A stretch of 64,000 nucleotides of DNA, from positions 434,001 through 498,000 of the forward strand of contig NHZP01000026.1 of assembly GCA_003313425.1 (NCBI GenBank). Direction: 5' to 3'. Positions 46,289-59,503 of this stretch are shown here, one piece after another (position 1 is the stretch's first letter; the number at the start of each line of letters is the position of its first letter). Under the pieces are notes generated by a model, which was given only the letters and a program-made list of their open reading frames with translations, was not told the DNA's origin and searched no databases. The DNA comes from Pseudopyrenochaeta lycopersici. Lineage: Eukaryota > Ascomycota > Dothideomycetes > Pleosporales > Pseudopyrenochaetaceae. The position numbers were made by a program, and so were the translations under genes.

Positions 46289-46806
46289 TCACTCCAATCT
46301 CGACTGGTTCCTTTCCAGCGTCTCAAAATTCGTCCCAGGCCCATAATTAAACATGAAAATGGATCTAAACACAAACACGCATAGAGATGGTCAGCAAAAT
46401 CGATCTCTTCTCCGCTCTGCTCCTCTATTCACCACTTCAAAACATAAAAATAATAGACTCACCCAGGGCTCTCCCTCCGGCAAACATCTACAACCTTTTC
46501 AAAAAATTCTGTCTGGGACGGCAACAATCTCAACCCACTGCCTATCAGAATCCCCTTGAACGATTCTGTCCGCAGCGTGGCAGCCAGCCAATCCAGCCCC
46601 GTCTTCGAATCCTGGTCATCCATGAAGTATTGCGTGACGTCGTATCCAAACTCGCGGATGCGTTGCGTATCGGCGTCGATTTTGGATTTGATTTCTAGGG
46701 GCGTGCCGAAGAGGGCGCGGAAGTAGGGGGGGATATCAGCTTGAACGTTTAGGCCTGCGACAAGGATTTTGGCTTTTGTGGGGGAAGGGGTGAAGGAGGA
46801 CGACAT
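46289..46806 (-). CDS. Small conserved-looking protein of unknown function
   Basis: Exons are 46806-46463 and 46364-46289. The 98-bp intron (GTGAGT...GTTTAG) joins CRRESPG to SIFMFNYGPGTNFETLER in frame; the protein is 139 aa. The chain begins with a beta strand and loop like a small nucleotide-binding fold (KAKILVAGLNV), and has a second strand motif GILIGSGLRLLP. Proteins with this GxGLRL..P...FFEKVV pattern are familiar to me as an uncharacterised fungal family. No function can be assigned. Without the second exon the frame would end at the splice donor. Confidence 0.7.
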
Positions 46807-47860
46807 GGTGTTTTGATGGTGGAGGAGAGGGGTGGTAAATAAAGTTAGAGTATTTGCGTTAGAGGTTTCTTCTAAGATTGAGGCTAGGGAGCAAGGAGTG
46901 AGTGGTGGCTATTCATTATGATACCTTTCGAGGTGTATATATACACTTTCATTCTTCTTGGACCTTATTTCAAGCCTCTACATCATAGCTTTCTTGAACT
47001 CCATTTTCGCGCTCGATCTGATCATTTGTCTCGTCTTGCTAATAATTCGGCCTGTCTCGCTGTCCGATGCGCCGTCTTCCTTCTTAAGGCCACCGTCTTA
47101 GAAGATGCCATGAATCTAGAAAGCCTCCATTGCTCATGCTCTAATGCGGGTATGCTGCTTATAAATTCACTCATGTTGCCAAGATAATAGTGGCGGAGGT
47201 ATGTCGATGAAGATCGTCGCGGTTGCCGCGGATGCCGATGGAGGAGAGCAGCGGCGTCAGCATCGATGGTACAACCAGAACAGAATAGTGAGCAGAATAT
47301 CAAGTATATTCGTGGGAGCATGCAGAATTCTACTTATGCACTGAATCGAAGAATGATGCAAGTATGTGCACTCGAATGCTCAAGCTCCAAAATCTGTCCA
47401 TGCCTGCGCAAAGTCCCATCGCGAACCAACTGCGGACGCCTGATCGCCCTCGCTATGCCATCAATGTATGAATACCGCCGAAATCGAAAACATTAGTAGA
47501 GACTGTGGTGAGACTGAAGTCTGGAACGCCAAATCCATAATGCGCTTGTCGTACATCTAATCCTCAGATGCGTGTCGTCAATTCGTTCCATTGTTGCTTA
47601 CACCCGACTCGAACTCCGAACAAATCAAAAAGCAAAGCAAAATCATAGTCTCCTCTTCGTCGCGCGCTCCATCAAAAGTTCGTAGAGACGGTGATCGCGT
47701 TTGATGGCCTCGTAGGCGACCGGTTGAACGCATTCAAACTTGGTAGGAACTCGTCCTTCCAAAACCTCTCTGGATGTAATTCATTCCCGCCGTCTGCACT
47801 AAATAAAACCTTGCTTGTTGGTGTAGAACCTACTTCTGAAGCTCAGGTCAATAAATTGCT
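46807..47860. other. Intergenic
   Basis: About 1.05 kb between two minus-strand genes: promoter of the small protein and 3' flank of the deubiquitinase. Several short frames exist on both strands but none has coding support. Confidence 0.4.
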
Positions 47861-50800
47861 TCATGAAATGTCAAGCAATTCATTCGCGTCATCAGACTCA
47901 CTGCCATAGTCACTCTGATCAAACGCCTCCCCTTGTGACAGAGGCGTCCCCTCATCCTGCGGCCACATCCTGAGCCTGGGCTCGACTTCTGTTTGGTACT
48001 GATAGATCAGGCCAGCGTCGCTGGGGTCCTTATATTGTAGCATATCCGAATCTTCGTTCTGTGATAGGAACCAGAGAAGTTGAACGAGGGACTGACACGT
48101 GGCGATGAGCGGGTTAAGATGTGACCTCAGAATGCCAGCGTCTTTCTCGTACACAATTTTGTGTATGAATTCGTTGATGAGATCGCGCGTGGTCTTCCAC
48201 TTGACCAGTACAGTTTCATGAGGTAGCTCATCCGGGTTGCCGTAGAGTTCGCGGAGAAGGGTGTGCGCACCCCTTCGTACGTTCTCCAAATTATGCATAA
48301 GCAGAGGAGTCGCGTAGACGCGGCTCTTGACCATAAGATAATGGTGGAAAGCATAAGTACTGTTTTTCCGCTCGAAGAGGAACTCATTCTCAGCTTGCAA
48401 CAGTCCGGCGTAGAACTCGAGAACAGCTTCGCCACCAGGTGCACGCTCTTCTTCCGCTCGGTTTGTTGACGCAATAGCTTTCGACACTGCGGTGATGACC
48501 TTTGCGATGTTTTCGACGACTGGACAAGCCTGGCAGAATGCCAGACCAGCCCGTATATATGCATCGCAGTACGGTGGATCGAGTAGAACGCCTTCGACAA
48601 TCGTCTTGGTCAGGTTCGTTTGGATCTGTAATTCTGTGGATTCAAGCATCCACCTGACTATGTCCCCTGGATAGAAGTAGTCTACCTTTGTTTGGTCGAA
48701 TAATTCCAGAATCTTGTCCAGAGTGGCAATGGCTTTCAGATCATCTGACCAGTAAAGTAACATTTGCTTCTCCAGCTGTGTCAGTGGAAATCTCATCCGT
48801 TCGCGGTCAAAGGTGGCATGTCGATCTTCGCCATGACTTCCCGAGATAACTGGTAGGCGTAGATCCGTGCGCAAGAGTAACGCGGCGACAAAGCCAATCA
48901 GCCGATTAGTGACACCCTTTCTCTTATCCAGGATTCGCGAAAGTTCGTAGTGCTCGTCCTTGAACTGCTTGTGTACGTGCATCATGAATAGTTTGAGGCC
49001 AAACTCCAGGAATCCATAATTTAACAATACGGCAGTCTCGACGTGTCCCATCTCAACAACTTGAGTCAAGGCAAGATAGAAATCGTCCCAACCTCGTGTG
49101 CTCAAGTATGTTTCATCCGCAGTGTCTCGCAGGCGTTTGATCACAGTTGCGAGCACTCCCTCCATTGGAGCAGTAGAATCCAACTCCATATCGTTGTCGG
49201 TGCCCTCTATGCCATATAAAGCCGGCTCCTTCTCACGGAAAAACTTGAGGCAGTCGATGAAGAAAGCACGTGTCTGTGCGCGAACTTTGGGATGCATGCA
49301 TCGCAGAAGCAAGTTTAGAAGTGCGTTGTCATCCGCAGAGAGCGCTTTGAGTATAATGTTGCAACACATGGAACATGTTAGGACAGACCGCCGGAGTTGC
49401 AGTAGCGTTTCGGTGAAGATATCATTAGTCTGCTGGCGCCAGACTATCTGGCCGAGGTGTGACAGCACAATGTTCAAGGCTCGAGTTTCCTGCGAATAAG
49501 TTAGTACGCTGTGAGTATGTCCATAAGAGTTTTGAGCAGTTGAGCCTAGGCTAGAATTTTACTGGTTGGCGCTACGGTGTACATGTGCACGTATAGCCAT
49601 ACAAAGCAGAGTGATTGATGAAGAGAAACATACCTGTTCATGATCTTCTGAACAATTCCCATGGTTGATCGTGCGCGATGTGGCATGAAGCTGCCTCACA
49701 AACCTCGAGTGGCTGGGGTCGAATAAAGAATACTCCCGGATGAAGAGCTCGTTATTAACGTCTACCTCTTTCTGAAGAGGTTCTGGAACTGGGACTTTCA
49801 TAGTTTGCTCAGTTGTGGAAGTGACCCACTGGTGTTGGTCCTCCTCCACAGCAGTCCTTCGTTGATAGAACAGCATGTATGCGGAATAATTCTTCATCTG
49901 TCGGCCGTAGATCTCTTCCGTTGATCCACCGAAGGTTTTTTGCGCAATCTCCGCTGGATCAAAAGGCCCGACGTTGCTGTCGTCAAACTCGACCCAGGTC
50001 GGTGTTGTATCCCCTGTTGGGCACGGTCGTTCGCGGATATAAGAATAGTAGTGACCATTCTCACAATTGCCTGTGTGAACCAGAACTCCGACAAGGTCGA
50101 AGATGTCTTCTTTTCGCGGCTTAGATGGGTCACTAAGGTGGTCTACATGGTACGCGCTAATGTCGATAGACGGCGGGAACTCGAAATGATCGTAGATCTT
50201 CCTCCGGCTGAAATCATTCAAGTCAAACTCAAATCGTTTCAGGTGGAAGATGAGATTATCCGGCACCTCCTTTAGACATGTCCTATAACCATGAGCTTTG
50301 CCTAGAGATAGCTGCAAAAGTGGCTTACCGTTTTACAGCGTCGACAAATTTGCCGCCGCATGACTCGCACTTGTATTTGTTGTCACCTTCCATTACGTCG
50401 CCTCGAACAAAAGCCTGCAAACTCTCATGGAGATTGGCCTTGCCCTGAACGTCGCATTGCACAGCAAAGAAGGGCTCTGCCCGCTCAGAGACGTGCTCAC
50501 ATTCCTTGGACTTGATTTGATTCAGGGTCTGTCCGCCATAGAATGAACGAAACTGTTGTTTATGCTCTTCTTTGACAAGCTGAGCCTCCCATTGATCGAA
50601 GAGCAAGTTGTAAAATTCGTCAGCGTCCATCTGGATGCTGATGTCAATGGGCGTCTGTTCGAGGTTCTTTACACAAGCCGCAAAGGCACGTGGATCTGTC
50701 GATCTGCGAAATGAATGCTGCATCTGCGTGAAAAGTCTTTGCGTCTCGAGAAGGAGCTTTTGGGAGCCATTAGCTTCCTGTACTTCCAGGCTGAGCATGA

Positions 50801-53800
50801 ATTGTCGAAATTTCATGTTCATGAAAAGCTGAGTCATGAGCGAATTCATGTAACAGATCGCGCGTGGGTTATATAGGCCAACATAGCCTGTACTAGATCG
50901 AACTTCCATTGTACGATCGACAGAAACTGTTGCCATGATAGGCTCGTAGTCGTCGTTTTCAATGTCACCAGCTAGCCGGAGCAGCGTAGTATACGTATTC
51001 CGGTCCTCAGCTAAGGCAAGCATGAGATTGTAGAGCACTTGTCGTGTGTGACTCTCCAGGATCGGAAGGGTGGCGCCGATTAATGCTTCACTATCAGCTG
51101 CAAACGCAATAGTGTGAGTACTATTCGCAGTCAGCAGGCACATACAATACAGAAAATAACATGTTCTTGGGGCGGGTTGCATATGCTAATACAATGACAG
51201 CACATGATGGGGATTTCAAAACGTGGACATACCTTGGCAGAAAAAGATACTTCTTGAAGACTTGCTCCATAAGTGGACCTGCGTTCACAGGCTTCTTGAA
51301 AGATTTAATGGATAGTATGCAGCATAGAAGAAGCTTTGTGAAGCCTAAGACGACATAATCGGTCTCCTCTCGACCCACAAACTCTTTATGCCTATGTTGC
51401 AAGAGCAAAGTACTCCACTGTTTCAAGAATGATCGCAGGGACTCTTCATTGCGGTCATACTCGTCATTGGCACGGAATACATGCTCGGCGATTTCAAACA
51501 GTTGTCGCGACTCTTTAGGATGACGCACAGCTTCCGGTAGGATGACGGAGATGATAGACCAAAAGCGTGCAGCAACCTCTCCTTTGGTGAGTGGACAAGT
51601 TGAGGGAAGGTCGCCACCACAGACGGAGGCAACTTTCTTTGCAATTTGCTCTCGGACAGATTGGCGTCGGTCAGTCAACAGCAGAATTTGAAGCAGGCGA
51701 GGCGCATTGGGGTTATCAACGAAGGCTTCCCATACAGCTCGAGAATGAAGAGATGCCTCTAAGATCACGGCGAAGGAGTCTTGCACGACGACAGCGTCGT
51801 CGTTGGTTTCGAGGGCCATCGACAGTATCTTCATAAGTCGATCCGCCAGCAGGGGTCCATTAGAGAAATAGGTGGCCGACATGTCTGGAGAAGGACGCTC
51901 TGCTTCAATTATGAGATTGATTAAAGTGTACGAAGAATCTTGGCTTGCAACATACCTCTGAGAAACTCCAAGAGAACATTTACCAAAACTGCTGCCAGCT
52001 GCAGTTCGTGGAAATTGGAGATTGGATCGCTGATTAGTTTTGGGTTCAAAAGGGCTTCATCCAATCGCCGGATCGCGTTAGCCAAGAACATCTCGTTAAG
52101 GGTTGACTAGAGGCTCATCAGTAAAGAAAATAGCCTGGCAATGGTCTTTAACTTGGCATACACTGCTTATTTGTTCCCTCAATCTTGACTGCAGAGCCTG
52201 GGCAGCGTATCTTGCTTGGAAAAATCTGCCAGCCGGGAAAAGACTTTCAGAGGACGCGAGGCCTGTCATGACGCTATCTGCAAAAGTGGTGCGAGCAGGA
52301 AAGAAACTCAAGAACTCGAAGAGCTGGTTCACATTAGCAAAATTGATAATACCCACAAACATGGAGCTTACCAATTCGCTGAGAGTGTCGTCAGAATCCA
52401 TCAAAGCAAAAAGCTCGTCAAAGTACTTCACAACAGTTGTTTCGAAGACAGAAGACCCTGCAATAGGTCCAGATGATGGACGTGTAATCTCGGCCCCCTC
52501 GGCTCGTTGTACCAGTAGCTGCCCTCCGAAATCGGTATCACATATCTTTTGGTTTGCTTTGTCCACAACGTTTAGTCTTTGGCCCTTCGCAAAGAGATTG
52601 ATCTTGGTGAATCCCGTGGAATGGCATAGCCTCCTATAAAGATCTTCCACAGTGTGATCTGAGGCCATCATTACAGTCTGCCTGTCATTGCCACATTGGT
52701 ATTTGATTGTGATGGCATCTCCGTGAGGTATATCGGTCTCATCAACCTTGGAATCTGCTCTTCGAGTACGATTGAGCTCTGGCTTCTGACGAATGTACTC
52801 AAGCAACAGCTTCTGGAATAGAAGTACCCTGCCGAAACGGATTTCATTGGCTTGCTGAACCGCATCAGACAAGGTTACTTCCATAGATGTCGCAGTAGAC
52901 GCCTGATCTGAGGCGCTCGTGCGCAAGGCCTTGGAGGCAGATCGCATCTCTAGCATGCACTTATCCACAAGGGCGATGTGGGCGATTTCGACTTCTGCTA
53001 AGGTAATACCTTCAGCATCGCTGATTTGCACGTAGCGAGCGGCGAGAAGACGTGCTGCCCGATCTTCAGTGGTCCCTGGTGGCGATGACAAGACCATTGA
53101 CCAGAGAATATCGGCGCCCGGAATTTGCAGTAATGAGACTTCCCCTTCCTCAGTGGGAATGAGCTTCCGAGTGGTTGGGAAATTGTAATTTGCAACAACT
53201 TCAAATAACCCAGTTGTATAGAACCGAGGCTCCATCGTAGGCACATATGAAGTCATCAGCTGCTTACAAAAGTCATTGTCGGGAGAGACTTTTATCGTTT
53301 GGAGAAGCTGCATCCACGCCATATCTCGGGCAGTATTTGATAATGCATGCTTTCCGATGAGGTGTTCCCAGAGTTCCTGGTAGAGATCTGACGGGATAGC
53401 AGACCCAGCCCGACAGATCATAAGTGCAAGGAACTCCACTCTATAGCGAAGTGCTGGGAGTTGAGAAGGGTATAGCTCAGTCTTGCTCTCCGCCTCGACA
53501 AAAGAAGGTATCTCTTCAAGAATCTGACGAGTCAAGCCCGGGTTCTGTTGAAAGAAAAGGCCGTCACCCGAATGAGCCGATGCCGCGAGCAAGTAGATGG
53601 CCTTGACACTACCAGTGGCTTCTTGTGCTCGGTCAGCAATATGCTGCGCGCATTGACGATAAATGACATATCGCTCGTCCGGAGAAACGAGATTGGCTAG
53701 AGACCGAAGCTGATCGCTGGCCTCGTTATGCAAATCGAACATGTTCTTATCAGACTCTCTGCTCGGGGCGGTTTCACGGAGCATGCGGATGCAGACGTTC

Positions 53801-55856
53801 CAGGGCCGGCTATTAGGATCCCTCACACTATAGTCGACGGACGGTGCCCTATCCAGTAACTTCGAAGTCACATCTCTCAGGAATCGTAAAATGTCTAATG
53901 TGTACCTGTCGATAGGCAAGTCATGAAGCTTTAGGCACAAGTAAAGATGGTCCGAAGCGTCCATTAGGTTAATAATGCCGCGAAGCATAGTCATGGTCGC
54001 TGTGACTACGCGAGGGTCGGGATTGGTAGAGACGGTTCTCCAGATGGCATCAGCTTGGCTGTCAGACCATCTGTGGGTGACAACGAGAAAGCCGACAATA
54101 TTCCCACTGCGGGAGATCAGCTGTGGATGCGAGTCAACGCTGATGATATAATCCACGACCTGTCCGTGGAGAAGGAAATCGGCTAGATGCTGCATGACAG
54201 GATGCTTGCATGTCAGGTCAATGTTGCTATACTCTCGCCATATTTCAACCAACGCAGAGTCCATGGTAGCAATGCTCATGACACGTAGGTCCATTTTTCC
54301 TTTCACAACATACTTTCGAAGAAGCTTAAATTTCCACGCATTCGATACCAACGCAGGGAAGGATTGGGGGTCCTGCAGATAGTCGTCGTGAGTGGTGGTA
54401 GCGAGATCTCCTGTGGACGAAGACAGGGTCGGAGATTCCGGATCTCTAAAGTCGAGAAATCTGTCGGCCAGCTCTGTGGCAATATCTTGGTCCCATTGAC
54501 AGAGCTCAGACAGGAGGGAGGAAAAGTACTGTATGAGATCTCGGGCAACACCAGAGTCCGTAGTTTTGCTGAGATCAGAGAGATCCCCACTGTATTTGTG
54601 GAAGAATAGTAGTACGCCGTGATAGAATTCAGAGCGGTCGAGATAATCATACGCATCCGGGAGCTCGAATGTTGACCAGCCTAGCGAACTGAATATTTGT
54701 GAGGCGAATGTAGCAATGACGTTCTGCGTATTGATTGGGACTTGGTGGAAGGCTTCGTCAGCCAGCCTGAGCAAGTTTTGAGCACCGCCCGCCAACAGAA
54801 AGTCCTTGTGGAGGCGAACGCTCATCTCCCGTGTGTCAACGCCATAGTCTTTGTGTAGTACATGGAAGACTGGAGCTTTCTCGGCGCGAAGAATTGTATG
54901 GAGATGCCGAATGTGTTTGTGGCTGAGGAGCGGCAGGGGATAGATGTCCTCGGAGCGCGGTCGGGAGAGTAAATGGACGTCTGCCAGGAGTAGAAAGGAG
55001 ACCAGCCTCATGTATGCTTGAAGAAAGTCGTAAAATAGGGTGTCCGTTTGGAGGTCGTCAAATTGATCACCAAATGGGAATCTGCTCATGTCATTACTCT
55101 GGCCAGCGCTAAGAGCTTCCATCCATCGGTACCTGCGGAGCAGCAATTTGTTCACCAGGTTTGCAAAGTCGTCCCAGAACATGGCCTTGTGCACGTAGAA
55201 GCCTTGAAGGTCGGTCGAAGGGTCGGGAGTGTCGAGGAGCCATCGTGCGAGCATTCTAAAGAGGCCTGGGTCGACATTACTGGCTGCAAGGTATTAGCTT
55301 CAAATGCGTTTTGGTGGAGGTGGAAAGGGTACGTACCTGTGTTAATATGCTGGGTAAGGTCTCGGACCATGCTGGTGTAGTTTCCTGCACGAGCAAAGGG
55401 AAATTGGCGGAAATGATCTTCGGCATCCAGCCGCACTGCGAAGCCCAATGCTGGCTCGTCGTCGTCGTCAATGACCATGACGGGCGGACTTCCAGGCTCC
55501 ACCTCGGAACTAGGGATGATTATAGGCGACTCTTCAGGAGCCAGCAAGTTGTCCTCGGAGAAGGCGTTGGCATTGCTGTCGTCGTCTCCCACCAGTACCG
55601 GGGACGATGGGGGGTGCGAGCGTATCGTCATCTCTACCTGCTTCTCGCGGGGCGATGCAGCGGTGTTCAGTGGAGTTTCAGGTTCGGCGGACATGGCGCC
55701 CCGACTGTTGCTGCCGTTGTCTAGGCGAGGGCGTTTGCGGGTGAAGCTGGCGTCTGCGTCCTCGACGGGATCACGGCGCGGCGGCGAGGCGGGGACGGTG
55801 ATTGCTGGCTCGTCTGCAGCGACAGACTGCACTAAGTCATGGTCCCGCGAGCTCAT
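47861..55856 (-). CDS. Very large ubiquitin C-terminal hydrolase (USP9X/FAF-like)
   Basis: Seven exons: 55856-55337, 55283-52162, 52106-51956, 51899-51233, 51120-50329, 50282-49634 and 49489-47861. All introns are GT-AG with frame kept throughout; the protein is 2,509 aa. The N-terminus is disordered and acidic. A long helical part follows, then a ubiquitin-like segment near 1030-1080 (IKYQCGNDRQTVMMASDHTV). The USP domain spans about 1565-1880. Its Cys box reads GLYNPRAICYMNSLMTQLF (Cys near 1575), less standard than GLxNxGxTCYMNS. A Cys pair (CESCGGKF) fits the zinc-finger insert. The His box is NCENGHYYSYIRE (His near 1828). USP9X-type enzymes remove ubiquitin from many substrates. The 46-bp intron at 50328-50283 restores VDAVKRTCLKEVPDNLIFHL. 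Confidence 0.95.
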
Positions 55857-56501
55857 GACGGCGTCAACGGCCTGCGATTGTTTGCAGAGTGACTGGGCGT
55901 GGGCGGCGGCAGAAAGCGCGCGTGCAGGCAGGTGAAGCCAGGCAGTGGGCAAGCAGCTCGCAGTGTACAGGCAGCAGCAGCACCGCCAGCCTTACTGGCC
56001 AAAATGCCCGCGCAGAGGCAGTGGGAACGCGGTCGAGTGGGGTACCATGAGCTGCAGCGACTGCGCAAGAACTGCGAATGCCGAACTTGAACCAAGGCGA
56101 GAATGCGAGCCGGGACGCTGAGCTGTTGACGCGTTTGTCGAATTCACGAAGTTCCACACCCCCACCAGAAACTTGGGTACCTGTGATGCGCGGACGTCAT
56201 CTCCTCATTGGCCCTAGAAACTCGTTCGCGCTAGCTTCCCCGTAGCGTCACCGCAGGGGTGGCCCATGGAAGAAAGTCTGCTAGCCACACCCGAAACATT
56301 TGCCTGCACATGCTTCATTCTTGCTGACCGACGGCGCATTCGAGACATCTGATTGCTCGGCGTCTTTCAGTTGTCCCTTTCCTTATCTCGTTGCCACGCT
56401 TTGCCACCGATAGCAGTAGCAAACAGAACCGGCACAAACGCCTAGGTTTGCTATATTGCAGAAGTGGATCCAATATTGGAGATACTGTATACCGGCAGAA
56501 A
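55857..56501. other. Divergent intergenic region
   Basis: About 645 bp with the promoters of the deubiquitinase (left) and POP3 (right). It is GC-rich on the left. No gene or repeat is seen. Confidence 0.45.
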
Positions 56502-57510
56502 ATGGCACCAACGACAAAGCAAACCTCAAAATCCACTTTCAAAACTTCCTCACCGTTCACAGAGACAAAATGGTGAGCCTGATGTCATTTCTCATTCGAT
56601 TCAACACTAAGCAGACACAAGGCCCCAAATATCGCAGAATGACCAAGATCTCATCCTCGACCTAGTCTGCAAGTAGGTACGACTAATTGCACACTTCATT
56701 GGCTCTTACCATGACTCCAATTCTTCCATAAGAGTATCTTGGATCAAGCTCTGACAAGTTTTCTTTTCCTACAGCCTCATTGGCCCACTGGGTGACCACC
56801 GCCGGACATACATCCAACCCTCCAAAGGCAAGAAGCGAAAGCGGGGCAACAAACCTAGTCAAGATGATACAACCATGGCTCAAGATGCACCTCCTCCACC
56901 AGAGATAGGTCAGCATATCCTTGTTGGCCTCAACAGCATCACTCGCCATCTTGAGGCTCTAGCCGCAAAAACAGCTCCACCCGCAGTACCAGAAGCTTCT
57001 TCTAAGACCAAGGAGCCATCCAAAACTTCGCCACAAAGCGAAAATGCAAAGAAGGAAAACGACCAGCATGAAGACGGGAATTCAAACAAAATGTCCAAGG
57101 AAAAGGATCTTAGACCATTAAGCATGGTCATACTAACCCACCCAAAACCCTCCCTCTCACCCGCACACGCCCACCTCCCCACACTCATCCACCTTGTCAA
57201 CCTCCCCCAACGTTCTGGCCCGTCTAACCCTTCTTCTCTATCCGTACCATCAACACCCTCTCCCTCATTGGACCCATCGATACGCCTCATCCCGCTCCCC
57301 ACTTCCACAGATAGCCGTCTCGCTTCCCAACTCCACATTCCACGCGTTGGTGCTTTGGCCATCTTTGAAGGCGCGCCGGGGGCTAAGGCGCTGGAACAGT
57401 TTGTTAGGGAGAATGTAGGGCTGACGGAGTGTGCGTGGGTTGAGGAGGCTTTGAAAGCGGAGTGGAGAGGTGTGAATGTCAAGGCGGAGGTGAGTGGTGG
57501 GAAGAAGTGA
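56502..57510 (+). CDS. POP3: RNase P/MRP protein subunit Pop3
   Basis: Three exons: 56502-56572, 56622-56672 (51 nt) and 56775-57510; introns of 49 and 102 bp, all in frame, 285 aa. The N-terminal part joins SPFTETKW to PQISQNDQDLILDLVCN and LIGPLGDHRRTYI. The recognisable motif is IGQHILVGLNSITRHLEAL near 83-101, typical of Pop3/Rpp38-type L7Ae-like subunits. A basic stretch (KGKKRKRGNK) precedes it and a low-complexity Ser/Lys linker follows. The C-terminal half (RPLSMVILTHPKPSLSPAHAH, IPRVGALAIFEGAPG) completes the fold. The protein works in the nucleolus in tRNA and rRNA processing. The upstream ATG and the two small exons are well supported by continuity of motif and frame. Confidence 0.88.
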
Positions 57511-57762
57511 GGAATAGATTTGAGAAGGTGTATATGGCAGATTTGCAACTACCCATGCGGCTGAATCTCGATTGAACGGAAAGAGAGGAGTACGTTCGGG
57601 CTTTAATGAATTTGTTTGAGTTTCATAAATGTCATGTAGGCTTATCAGACCTGAAAACATACAAAATAAAACGCGATGCCCTTGCCACTCGCCGTTCCAT
57701 GGTATCTTCCATCCGGTAATGCTCCGTGACGCCAAAATACTCTTGTCGAGTAAACCTCATGC

Positions 57763-59503
57763 TCAAACCGCACCCTGACTTCCCGCAGTGTTCTCCAGCG
57801 CAATGTTCTCTGCCCTCCAGTTCTTAAATTGCCGAGCAGACAAATTCTCCTCAAACATGCGATCAATGTCCGCGACGTTCCTGCCCTTCATCTCAGGAAT
57901 GAGATACCAACTTATCGCCGCACCAATGAGACACGATGCAGCATAAGTGAACCCAGTTTTGCCTCTGAGATTGCCTTCGTCAGGATTGAAAACATAGGGA
58001 AGAGCCAGGCCTGCAATTGTGGTTGCGAAAGCGCTGACAAACCAGCCAATGCCCTGTGATTTGGCGCGCAGTTGGAGCGACGAGGTTTCGGCAGCAATGG
58101 CGAAGGAGGCGGGCCAAACACCGACACCACAGGCAATGATTGTTAGCATCATTGATGCGGCTGTCCACCTATTCCAATTGTTAGCTCTAAGGAGTGCCTC
58201 GTATGTGAGAGTAGTATGTGGCCGTACCATGTCACAGCAGGCACAATCTTGGTGCAATTTGCGACACCCATTGATGCCCACAATGCTGCCGCAATCAGCA
58301 GCGTACTAATAACAAGCGGCCGTCGTCCAAAACGCGCCATGACCCAGATGGAGATCACATTCGCGATCAGACCGAGTACAATACCCAAGATGAGGAAAAT
58401 AATGGAGGTCGAAGCCTTCATGTTGATAAGCTGGAGGAAATACGAGGCTTTGGCAAGGAGCTGGAGACCGAAAATCGCGGTGAGAGCATTCGCCCACATG
58501 ACGATGAAGGTTCGTCGGAAGTTTCGCTTGTGGAAACACTCCAAATATGTCGACCTGGCTGAGAGTTCCTCATGCTCGATATCCGCGAGGATTTTGTCGA
58601 CAATTGCTTTCGTATTTGCCCCTGGTGGGTCAAGTCGTGCCTGTGATTTGAACGCATCGTCCAGCCTGCGCTTACGGACGAACCATGCTGGCGATTCTGG
58701 AATCAGGAAGGCGACAATAACTGGGACGAATGAGAAAGGCCACTGAGAGGCAAAAGCAATCGAGTAGCCTTTGTCTTTGTTAAGAACACTGTAGATGACC
58801 AGTGCACCAGTCAATTGGCCCAACAGTGTGAAAGCCGGGAAGAAAGCCATCCCAGAGCCTCGCAAAACAGGGGGAAGGATCTCAGACATGTAGGTTTGGC
58901 AAGAAGCCATAACTGCACCGATGGCGCCTCCCTGGAAAAACTTGCCCATCAGAAAGGCAACGCGGCGCCCGGTGATGTCGGCCGGAAGATATGAGATGTA
59001 CATGACGGCTACGCCGATTGCAGAGAGGAACGAGGATATTGCCAGAGCATAGCGACGACCGATTTTGTCTTGCAGCCATCCTCCTAATATAGAGCCGACC
59101 ATGGCGCCTATGGGAGAAGCAACGTTCCAGAGTGCGAGCCAGGTGGAAGGTAGGATCCATTTGCCTTCGTATAAGATACCAAAATCCTCTCTGCGATGTC
59201 GATCAGTCTCTGTGGCAGACGGGCATAAAAAGGTTCAGCGATTAGGTGGGGAGGCAAAACCTACTGGAAGACGGGCATAGCAGATATGGTACCAACAATA
59301 ACATTGTCGTAGCCATAGAGCAGAATTGCTGAAGTAAGGCCGAGCGTAATGTACGTGACTTTTCGGTACTTCTTGACGTTCTGCCAAAGCGTGCGCTGCT
59401 CATCGCTAATAGTGCTCGATGCGGAATCAACCTGCACAATGTGCTCAGCGGCAAAGTCGCCTTTCTTATCCAGGCTACTCGTGCCTGTAGGATTACGCGC
59501 CAT
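57763..59503 (-). CDS. MFS sugar-type transporter
   Basis: Exons are 59503-59265, 59190-58228 and 58168-57763; introns of 74 and 59 bp join VGTISAMPVFQ to EDFGILYEG and VTW to WTAASMM in frame. The protein is 535 aa, normal for a 12-helix sugar porter. Motifs seen are GYDNVIVG in helix 1, the GGWLQDKIGRR loop 2-3 signature, the PESPAWF motif after helix 6, GRRPL in loop 8-9 and IPEMKGRNVADID at the end. These are the sugar-porter family marks. The substrate is not clear; hexoses, alpha-glucosides and quinate are all possible. It would act at the plasma membrane. Confidence 0.92.
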
